Positions 1 through 4,655 of a stretch of DNA of 6,283 bases are shown here, piece by piece. The translations under genes were made by a program, and so were the position numbers. The number at the start of each line of letters is the position of its first letter. Position 1 is the stretch's first letter. The notes under the pieces are model-generated. The model made no database searches. It was not told where the DNA came from and saw only the letters and a list, made by a program, of their open reading frames with translations. Source of the stretch: Gammaproteobacteria bacterium (GTDB taxonomy: Bacteria > Pseudomonadota > Gammaproteobacteria > QOAV01); the NCBI GenBank assembly GCA_027067235.1, contig JALXFQ010000174.1, positions 1 through 6,283 on the forward strand. The letters run 5' to 3'.

Positions 1-402
1 TTTCTGGATCGCCCGGCGATCAAGATCAGCGTGTTCATGAACGTGTTCAATGTCCATTCCAACCGCGCGCCGGTCACGGGCGTGGTGCAGGGGCGCTGGT
101 ACCGGCCCGGCAGTTTCGTCAATGCCGCACTGGACAAGGCCTCGGAAGAAAACGAGCGCAATGCCATCCATCTGCGCACCGACAGCGGGCAGGATGTGGT
201 TTCGGCGCAGATTGCCGGTTTGATTGCGCGTCGCATACTCTGCTATGTTGACAAGGGAGACAGGCTGGAACGGGGGCAACGCTACGGTTTCATTCGCTTC
301 GGTTCGCGTGTTGACGTGTATCTGCCGGAGCATGCGAAGCCGGTTATTACGTTGGGCGAAAAGCCCAGGGCGGGCGTTTCGGTAATCGCCGAGCTGGCCT
401 GA
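1..402 (+). CDS. psd: Phosphatidylserine decarboxylase, C-terminal part (5' end outside window)
   Basis: Psd decarboxylates phosphatidylserine to phosphatidylethanolamine at the inner membrane, using a pyruvoyl group made by self-cleavage. The frame is open from base 1, so the true start lies upstream; a GTG at 31 is internal. Visible family signatures are the FMNVFNVHSNRAPVTG block (bases 34-81), the conserved PGSFVNAALDKASEENERNA stretch (106-165) and, near the end, FGSRVDVYLP. In that last motif the Gly-Ser pair at 301-306 is the expected autocleavage site, with the Ser becoming the pyruvoyl of the alpha chain. The sequence resembles the short soluble-type Psd of many proteobacteria (about 210-215 residues), so roughly 80 residues are missing on the left. 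The next gene, pssA, makes its substrate and begins 31 bp downstream, so the two are probably co-transcribed. The visible part is intact. Family assignment is secure from motifs. Confidence 0.95.
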   Translation, partial: FLDRPAIKISVFMNVFNVHSNRAPVTGVVQGRWYRPGSFVNAALDKASEENERNAIHLRTDSGQDVVSAQIAGLIARRILCYVDKGDRLERGQRYGFIRFGSRVDVYLPEHAKPVITLGEKPRAGVSVIAELA

Positions 403-433
403 AGCAGGCCTGGCATACGGCTTTAGCGAGGAC

Positions 434-1198
434 ATGGCTGTGGGCAAAAAAGCAGACAAGCAATCTGATAGCCAGCATCACAAGCGCTCCAAGGGTATCT
501 ATATTCTGCCCAATCTGTTCACCACCGGCGGCTTGTTTGCCGGGTTTTACGCTATCGTGGCGGCCACCCAGGGCAAGTTTGAAGCGGCGGCCGTGGCCAT
601 CTTCATTGCCATGATCATGGACGGACTGGACGGCCGGGTGGCGCGCATGACCAATACCACCAGCGATTTCGGCGTCGAGTATGACAGCCTGGCGGACATG
701 ATTGCATTCGGTCTTTCGCCGTCTCTGGTCGTTTACGAATGGGCGCTCATGTCGAAGGGCAAGCTGGGCTGGCTGGTGGCGTTCATTTATGTGGCCTCGG
801 TGGCTTTGCGCCTGGCCCGCTTCAATACCCAGAAGATTCAGGACAGGCGCTATTTTCAGGGATTGCCCAGTCCTGCCGGCGCGGCTTTCATGGCGGCGCT
901 GGTGTGGTTTTGCGTAGATCGCTCCGTATCCGGCGAATCCATCGCCAGGCTGGTCATGGTGCTGACGGTGCTGATTGGTGCGGCCATGGTGAGCAACATC
1001 CGGTACCGCAGTTTCAAGGATCTTGATCTCAAGGATCGGGTGCCGTTTGTGGCAATCCTGCTGGTGGTGCTGGTTTATGTGATTATTTCGCTGGATCCGC
1101 CCACAGTGCTTTTCTTCATCGCTTCTGTTTACGCCCTGTCTGGCCCGCTATCCTGTTTGTGGCGCTGGCGCAGTAAAACGACGGATAGCGCTGAATAA
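434..1198 (+). CDS. pssA: CDP-diacylglycerol--serine O-phosphatidyltransferase
   Basis: PssA condenses CDP-diacylglycerol with serine to give phosphatidylserine and CMP in the inner membrane, the step before Psd. The complete CDP-alcohol phosphotransferase motif is present: D63-x2-D66-G67-x2-A70-R71-x8-G80-x3-D84-x3-D88, where the aspartates bind metal and the last acts in catalysis. A basic, soluble N-terminus (about residues 1-20) precedes a largely hydrophobic body with several membrane helices and the LPSPAGAAF block. The length of 254 residues fits the Bacillus/proteobacterial membrane-type PssA rather than the E. coli phospholipase-D-like enzyme. Start: the ATG at 434 is conventional, but the GAGG at 428-431 sits only 2 nt before it. 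A GTG at 440 would be 8 nt away and would remove two residues. No terminator is evident after the stop, so reading into leuA is possible. Confidence 0.95.
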   Translation: MAVGKKADKQSDSQHHKRSKGIYILPNLFTTGGLFAGFYAIVAATQGKFEAAAVAIFIAMIMDGLDGRVARMTNTTSDFGVEYDSLADMIAFGLSPSLVVYEWALMSKGKLGWLVAFIYVASVALRLARFNTQKIQDRRYFQGLPSPAGAAFMAALVWFCVDRSVSGESIARLVMVLTVLIGAAMVSNIRYRSFKDLDLKDRVPFVAILLVVLVYVIISLDPPTVLFFIASVYALSGPLSCLWRWRSKTTDSAE

Positions 1199-1240
1199 TC
1201 AAAAAAACGACTTGAAACATCCGGAATCAGACAGTATAAA
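1199..1240 (+). promoter_or_regulatory. Strong sigma-70 promoter of leuA with A-tract upstream
   Basis: The -35 box TTGAAA (1212-1217) and -10 box TATAAA (1235-1240) each match five of six consensus bases and are separated by exactly 17 bp. An A7 tract at 1201-1207 lies where a proximal UP element would contact the RNA polymerase alpha subunit. Conventional spacing puts the transcription start at about A1247. The promoter sits just after the pssA stop, so leuA appears to have its own transcription start although it follows the psd-pssA cluster. This is a sequence match only. Confidence 0.8.
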
Positions 1241-1246
1241 AGCTTT

Positions 1247-1330
1247 ATGATGATTTTCAGATATAGCCTGTATCTCTCCCAGGGCGCATCCGCGTCTGCG
1301 CTATTTCTGCTGCGCTTTGCGCGCAAATAG
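1247..1330 (+). CDS. Putative leucine-responsive leader peptide of leuA (27 aa)
   Basis: This short ORF starts ATG-ATG, ends TAG and encodes 27 residues, beginning MMIFRYSLYLSQ and ending LFLLRFARK. It has five Leu codons (residues 8, 10, 19, 21, 22), three of them in the final LFLL cluster. That is the arrangement expected when ribosome stalling on scarce Leu-tRNA regulates a downstream leucine gene, as in the enterobacterial leuL leader. The first ATG coincides with the predicted transcription start (A1247), and no Shine-Dalgarno precedes it, so it would be translated as a leaderless mRNA. Codons 19-27 and the stop lie inside a hairpin (1301-1330), so a translating ribosome would unfold it. 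leuA begins 113 bp downstream. The peptide probably has no function beyond being translated. I do not recognise an exact published homologue; the regulatory role is inferred from position, codon content and promoter. Confidence 0.65.
   Translation: MMIFRYSLYLSQGASASALFLLRFARK
1284..1330 (+). promoter_or_regulatory. Leader RNA hairpins overlapping the Leu codons and stop codon
   Basis: Hairpin A pairs GCGCA (1284-1288) with TGCGC (1297-1301) around an 8-nt loop. Hairpin B is larger. CTATTT (1301-1306) pairs with AAATAG (1325-1330), GC (1309-1310) with GC (1323-1324), and GCGC (1312-1315) with GCGC (1319-1322), around a TTT loop and with small bulges. The LFLL codons form the 5' arm of B and the stop codon closes its 3' arm. 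The GCGCA at 1284-1288 could instead pair with TGCGC at 1311-1315 or 1318-1322, giving mutually exclusive folds of the sort used in attenuators. The pairings were found by eye; no folding energy was computed. Confidence 0.5.
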
Positions 1331-1370
1331 TCTACTACCTCAACCCCCGTTTTTTGTTTTTTTATCTACC
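1331..1370 (+). promoter_or_regulatory. C/U-rich, G-poor tract with T6-G-T7: candidate Rho-loading or pause site
   Basis: Directly after the leader-peptide stop comes a 40-nt stretch with only two G residues (1349 and 1356). A C-rich half containing CTACTACCTCAACCCCC (1332-1348) is followed by T6-G-T7 (1350-1363). A U-tract here suggests transcription termination, but no GC-rich stem ends just before it: the CCCCCG at 1344-1349 has no good upstream partner, the nearest GGG being at 1282-1284. The unpaired, pyrimidine-rich, G-poor composition resembles a Rho utilisation site. Termination at this point, controlled by leader translation, is inference. Confidence 0.4.
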
Positions 1371-1404
1371 GGTTTTCGATCCTCCGGTTCGAATATCCGG
1401 TTCG
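1369..1404 (+). repeat. Three short CCGGTT direct repeats in the leuA leader
   Basis: CCGGTT occurs at 1369-1374, 1384-1389 and 1397-1402, at 15- and 13-nt intervals. The last two copies share the longer TCCGGTTCG (1383-1391 and 1396-1404). ACCGG at 1368-1372 can also pair with CCGGT at 1384-1388. The repeats may be a protein or RNA recognition element in the 5' untranslated region, or chance; nothing here shows which. Confidence 0.35.
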
Positions 1405-1421
1405 CGCATAGCGCGTTAACC
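1399..1421 (+). promoter_or_regulatory. Hairpin upstream of the leuA ribosome-binding site
   Basis: GGTT-CGCGC (1399-1407) pairs with GCGCG (1411-1415) and AACC (1418-1421), around an ATA loop with a 2-nt bulge. No U-tract follows, so it is not an intrinsic terminator. It ends 9 nt before GGGAG (1431-1435), the Shine-Dalgarno of leuA, which lies 8 nt from the ATG. It could stabilise the mRNA or influence ribosome access. Seen by eye only. Confidence 0.4.
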
Positions 1422-1443
1422 CCGACTACTGGGAGATCTGGCC

Positions 1444-2991
1444 ATGACTGACAGATTAGTGATTTTTGATACAACCTTGCGCGATGGCGAGCAAAGCCCC
1501 GGCGCATCCATGACCAAGGAACAGAAAGTCCGCATCGCGAAAGTGCTGGAAAAAATGCGCGTGGATGTCATCGAAGCAGGCTTCCCCATTGCCAGCGAAG
1601 GCGATTTCGACAGCGTCCGGGCGGTGGCACAGAGCGTCTCGGACAGTACCGTATGTGGCCTGGCGCGCGCCCTGGACAAGGATATCGAGCGCGCTGCAGC
1701 GGCGATCAGTCCGGCCGAAAGCGGCCGTATTCATACCTTTATCGCTACTTCACCCATACACATGCAGACCAAGCTGCGGATGCAGCCCGATGCGGTGCTG
1801 GAGCAGGCCGTGCGGGCGGTGAAAATGGCGCGTAATTTCACCGACGACGTGGAATTTTCCGCGGAAGACGCCGGCCGTTCCGAATTCGATTTTCTGTGCC
1901 GCATAGTCGAGGCGGCGATCGACGCCGGAGCGCGCACCATCAATATTCCCGACACGGTGGGATACAATCTGCCGCATCAGTTCGGCGACTTGATCGGCCG
2001 CCTGAAGGCAGCGGTTCCCAACGCCGACAAGGCCATTTTTTCGGTGCATTGCCACAATGATCTGGGGCTGGCCGTGGCCAACTCGCTGGCGGCGGTGCGC
2101 CATGGCGCGCGTCAGGTGGAATGCACTATCAACGGCCTCGGCGAGCGCGCTGGCAATGCCTCTCTGGAAGAAATAGTCATGGCGGTGCGTACGCGTCAGG
2201 ATATTTTTGATTGCGACACCGCCATCGATACCACCCAGATCGTGCCGGCCAGTCGTCTGGTGTCCAATATTACCGGGTTCCCGGTGCAGCCCAACAAGGC
2301 CATCGTCGGGGCCAATGCCTTTGCTCACGAATCCGGGATTCACCAGGACGGCGTGATCAAGAATCGCGAGACTTACGAAATCATGCGCGCGCAGGATGTG
2401 GGCTGGTCCACCAACAAAATGGTGATGGGCAAGCATTCGGGACGCAGCGCTTTCCGCGCGCGCATGCTGGAACTGGGCGTCGAATTTCAGTCCGATGAGG
2501 AGCTGAATGACGCCTTTTACCGCTTCAAGGAGCTGGCGGACAAGAAGCATGAGATTTTCGATGAGGATCTGCAGGCGCTGGTGACAGACGCCGGCGCCGA
2601 GTCCGAGAATGAATGGCTGCGGCTGGAACAGCTGGAGAGTCGCTCGAAAACAGGAGAAATTCCGGTTTCCCGGGTGTCACTGCTGGTGGATGGCGAGCCG
2701 AAAAGCGGCAACTCGGAAGGCAGCGGCCAGGTTGACGCCACCTTCAAGGCCATCGAGTCGGTGGTACACAGCGACAGCCAGTTGCAGCTTTATTCGGTGA
2801 ACAATGTCACTCGCGGTACGGACTCGCAGGGCGAGGTGACTGTGCGGCTGGAAAACGGCGGACGCATAGTCAACGGCCACGGCGCCGATACAGATATAGT
2901 CATCGCCTCGGCCAAGGCCTATGTGAACGCGCTGAACAAGCTGATGTCGCCGCAGGACCGGGCGCATCCGCAGAACAATGGCCTGATTTAG
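1444..2991 (+). CDS. leuA: 2-isopropylmalate synthase (long form with leucine-feedback domain)
   Basis: LeuA condenses acetyl-CoA with 2-oxoisovalerate to 2-isopropylmalate, the committed step of leucine synthesis, in the cytoplasm. The TIM-barrel catalytic domain opens with FDTTLRDGEQSPGA, where R13 and the metal ligand D14 are expected in the active site. It also contains the HxH metal pair in SVHCHNDLG (H202, H204) and NGLGERAGN (residues 230-238, N238 the last metal ligand). A linker region around residues 290-400 includes HESGIHQDGV. The C-terminal LeuA dimer/regulatory domain runs from about residue 406 to 510 and normally binds leucine for feedback inhibition. At 515 residues it has the usual length of the proteobacterial LeuA type. 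The start is supported by GGGAG at 1431-1435, 8 nt upstream. Its own promoter and leader lie at 1199-1443, suggesting transcriptional or translational control by leucine besides feedback. Homocitrate synthase and citramalate synthase are relatives, but the motifs and context fit LeuA. Confidence 0.97.
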   Translation: MTDRLVIFDTTLRDGEQSPGASMTKEQKVRIAKVLEKMRVDVIEAGFPIASEGDFDSVRAVAQSVSDSTVCGLARALDKDIERAAAAISPAESGRIHTFIATSPIHMQTKLRMQPDAVLEQAVRAVKMARNFTDDVEFSAEDAGRSEFDFLCRIVEAAIDAGARTINIPDTVGYNLPHQFGDLIGRLKAAVPNADKAIFSVHCHNDLGLAVANSLAAVRHGARQVECTINGLGERAGNASLEEIVMAVRTRQDIFDCDTAIDTTQIVPASRLVSNITGFPVQPNKAIVGANAFAHESGIHQDGVIKNRETYEIMRAQDVGWSTNKMVMGKHSGRSAFRARMLELGVEFQSDEELNDAFYRFKELADKKHEIFDEDLQALVTDAGAESENEWLRLEQLESRSKTGEIPVSRVSLLVDGEPKSGNSEGSGQVDATFKAIESVVHSDSQLQLYSVNNVTRGTDSQGEVTVRLENGGRIVNGHGADTDIVIASAKAYVNALNKLMSPQDRAHPQNNGLI

Positions 2992-3009
2992 GCACTGGTC
3001 GCGGCAGGC

Positions 3010-3041
3010 GGCGCAGGGATGCGCCATCGTTTGATGTTTTT
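3010..3041 (+). terminator. Weak candidate terminator after leuA
   Basis: GGCGCA (3010-3015) pairs with TGCGCC (3020-3025) around a GGGA loop. The following ATCGTTTGATG and T5 (3037-3041) are U-rich but interrupted, so termination would be inefficient by the usual rules. The position, 19 nt after the leuA stop and just before the convergent yqcC stop, favours a terminator. The opposite strand lacks a T-run after this stem. Confidence 0.4.
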
Positions 3042-3042
3042 G

Positions 3043-3375
3043 TCAGGTGTTTTTGCCGGACAGCAGGTGATCGAACTGGCGTATTTCAGCGACAAGCGCG
3101 CTCATGTCCTGGTCCATGTCTTGCAGCGCCTCCTGCGCCAGTATATGTATGCTGCTTGCTGGCGGCAGGGGGGCCTGGTGCGCAAGCAGATCGCGCATTT
3201 TCGGAATGAATACCCATTGCAGCCACTGGCTGAAATCCAGCGTATCCACGCAGAAAGGTTCGCTGCTTTGCAAATGTTGCGGCGGCGGGGCGGTATCTTC
3301 CCACAAATCGACTTTTTGCAGCTCTGACTGGATACAGTCCAGCGAGTCGGCCAGTTTGTCACGGATTTTTTTCAT
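3043..3375 (-). CDS. yqcC: YqcC family protein (DUF446)
   Basis: This is a small cytoplasmic protein of 110 residues, the same size as E. coli YqcC, whose function is not established. The family signature is clear: FCVDT (41-45), then WLQWVFIPKM (51-60), RDLL (61-64) and PLPP (69-72). The N-terminus MKKIRDKLADSLDCIQSELQKVDLW and the C-terminus (about 76-106) look helical, and no signal peptide or membrane segment is seen. The frame remains open far upstream, antisense to the neighbouring glycosylase gene. The ATG at 3375 is chosen because family similarity begins there and upstream codons lack any family resemblance; no good Shine-Dalgarno precedes it. It is convergent with leuA (51 bp between stops) and divergent from the glycosylase operon, with 93 bp between starts. 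The family call rests on remembered similarity to E. coli YqcC. Confidence 0.88.
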   Translation of the reverse strand: MKKIRDKLADSLDCIQSELQKVDLWEDTAPPPQHLQSSEPFCVDTLDFSQWLQWVFIPKMRDLLAHQAPLPPASSIHILAQEALQDMDQDMSALVAEIRQFDHLLSGKNT

Positions 3376-3468
3376 GGCAACGATCCGGGTGCGGCGGTCC
3401 AGGCCGCGATTGGCGTATACTATCGGATTTTCGCGCAAGGCATAAACATTTTGCGAAGGAAGACAGGT
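3376..3468. promoter_or_regulatory. Divergent intergenic region with overlapping -10-like boxes
   Basis: This 93-bp gap separates the starts of yqcC (minus) and the glycosylase operon (plus). TATACT at 3416-3421 is a good plus-strand -10 match, about 50 bp before the chosen start. On the minus strand TAGTAT (complement of 3418-3423) overlaps it. Neither has a convincing -35 box at 17 bp. If both are used, RNA polymerase binding for one direction would exclude the other. AAGGAAG at 3456-3462 is the likely Shine-Dalgarno for the plus-strand gene. Confidence 0.4.
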
Positions 3469-4218
3469 TTGGATCAGCACAGACAGCAACAGTATCTTGA
3501 GGCCATGGGCATCACGGCCTGGAAGTTTCGCAGTCGTGGCGAGAACTTGCCTGTTGCTGAAAAAACTGCAGAGGTAGATGCGGCTGCCGGCGGGCAGGCG
3601 CCGCCGGCCGCGCCCGCGCCAGGCCGGCCGGTGGCGGACAATGACCGGGCGGCTCTCTGGCGGGAAATCCAGGACCAGGTGGCGCACTGTACGGCCTGTT
3701 CCCTGCATACCACCCGCACCAATACCGTATTTGCGGATGGATCGCCGGATGCTGACTGGATGTTTGTCGGCGAAGCACCCGGTGGCGACGAGGACCGCCA
3801 GGGCGTGCCGTTTGTCGGCCGGGCCGGGCAGTTGCTCAACGCCATGATCTTCGCGCTGGGCATGCAGCGGGAAGATGTGTGCATCGCCAATGTGCTGAAA
3901 TGCCGGCCGCCCGGCAACCGTGACCCGCGCGGAGAAGAAGTGCAGCATTGCGAACCCTTTTTGCTGCGTCAGGTGGACGTGGTTGATCCGGCTGTGATTG
4001 TGGTGCTGGGCCGGTTTGCCGCCCACTCGCTGTTACGCACCGACGAGCCCATCGGCAGACTGCGCGGCAGGGTTTTTCACTACGGCGACAATCATATTCC
4101 GCTGGTGGTTACCTATCATCCGGCCTATTTGCTGCGCAACCCGGCGGACAAGAAAAAAGCCTGGCATGACCTGAATCTGGCCCTGTCCATCATGCATGGC
4201 GCAACGGCTCCGGTTTGA
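3469..4218 (+). CDS. Family 4 uracil-DNA glycosylase (4Fe-4S)
   Basis: The enzyme removes uracil from DNA to start base-excision repair of deaminated cytosine. Four cysteines for the iron-sulfur cluster are visible: C74-x2-C77 (CTAC), C145 (LKCRPPGNRDPRG) and C161 (HC). Motif A is GEAPGGDEDRQG (101-112), which binds and activates the uracil, and motif B is HPAYLLR (217-223), which carries the catalytic-site His. Residues 1-20 (QQQYLEAMGITAW) resemble the N-terminal segment of longer proteobacterial members. An Ala/Pro-rich linker follows at about 38-60. Start: TTG at 3469 is chosen because AAGGAAG lies 6 nt before it and family similarity begins directly after. TTG 3451 (two turns further up, no Shine-Dalgarno) and ATG 3505 (loses the N-terminal block) are alternatives. 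It is the first gene of a tight operon and overlaps rimI by 4 nt. Confidence 0.93.
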   Translation: MDQHRQQQYLEAMGITAWKFRSRGENLPVAEKTAEVDAAAGGQAPPAAPAPGRPVADNDRAALWREIQDQVAHCTACSLHTTRTNTVFADGSPDADWMFVGEAPGGDEDRQGVPFVGRAGQLLNAMIFALGMQREDVCIANVLKCRPPGNRDPRGEEVQHCEPFLLRQVDVVDPAVIVVLGRFAAHSLLRTDEPIGRLRGRVFHYGDNHIPLVVTYHPAYLLRNPADKKKAWHDLNLALSIMHGATAPV

Positions 4219-4655
4219 TCGAAACGGCAGCCGCGCGGCCAGCGGATCTGGGCGACATCATGGACATCGAACGCGACGGCGATGCCAGCTGGTCGAAGGC
4301 GGCGTTTGAAGTCGCCCTGGGCAATGACGGGTGGTTTCTGGTGGCGCGCGAAAATGGTCAGGTGAGCGGTTTTATAATCGGCCGCTTCGATGGTTTTGAT
4401 GTGGAACTGCTCAAGCTGTCTGTTGCTGTTGCCAGCCGAAAGCGCGGCGTTGCCACCCGTCTGCTGCAGCAACTGTTGAGATTGAGCAAACAGAAAGGCG
4501 CTGGCGTTTGCCATCTCGAAGTCAATGCCGGTAACCTGCCGGCGATAGCCCTTTACCGCAAACTTGGATTCTCCCTAACCGGGTTGCGTAAAGGATATTA
4601 CCGAACCAAAGTTGGTTTTTCTGATGCACTGCTCATGGCCAAAGATCTGAGATGA
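4215..4655 (+). CDS. rimI: RimI-type GNAT N-acetyltransferase (ribosomal protein S18-alanine acetyltransferase family)
   Basis: RimI transfers acetyl from acetyl-CoA to a protein N-terminus, in E. coli that of ribosomal protein S18. The GNAT fold is evident. The acetyl-CoA pyrophosphate-binding motif is R75-x-x-G78-x-A80 at the start of a helix. The HLEVNAGNLPAIALYRKLGF block (100-119) holds the Glu (E102) and Tyr (Y114) expected in the active site, followed by the typical RKGYY (125-129). The usual EVR reads EVN here. At 146 residues it matches E. coli RimI (148). The start is TTG at 4215, overlapping the previous stop by 4 nt. The next in-frame ATG, at 4260, would delete the first beta strand (the family's IRPAT-like segment, here TAAARPADL). 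No Shine-Dalgarno is clear, so translation is probably coupled to the upstream gene. RimI is often beside tsaB; none lies next to it here. Substrate identity is inferred from family. Confidence 0.88.
   Translation: MIETAAARPADLGDIMDIERDGDASWSKAAFEVALGNDGWFLVARENGQVSGFIIGRFDGFDVELLKLSVAVASRKRGVATRLLQQLLRLSKQKGAGVCHLEVNAGNLPAIALYRKLGFSLTGLRKGYYRTKVGFSDALLMAKDLR

Noticed and set aside
702..1026. Alternative plus-strand frames inside pssA
   Set aside because: Arg/Trp/Gly-rich shadow translations without a ribosome-binding site; the pssA frame has the full catalytic motif.
1247..1443. T-box riboswitch for leucine upstream of leuA
   Set aside because: No T-box consensus sequence or specifier-stem arrangement was seen, and T-boxes are rare in proteobacteria; the leader-peptide explanation fits better.
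1750..2550. Long minus-strand open frame (266 codons) antisense to leuA
   Set aside because: It lies wholly inside a clearly real leuA, shows no recognisable domain and reads like the complement of GC-rich codons.
1282..2971. Identical 12-mer GGGCGCATCCGC at 1282-1293 and 2960-2971, flanking leuA
   Set aside because: It is short, GC-rich and lies inside coding or leader sequence in both places. It has no matching flanks, so it is best explained by chance rather than a recombination or insertion scar.
3019..3445. Plus-strand frames in the leuA-glycosylase gap
   Set aside because: They are antisense to the YqcC-family gene, which has clear conserved residues; no family is recognised on the plus strand.
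3376..4026. Upstream extension of the yqcC frame antisense to the glycosylase gene (327 codons in all)
   Set aside because: Only the last 110 codons match the YqcC family and its normal length. The extension is the reverse complement of a well-supported glycosylase and its promoter region.
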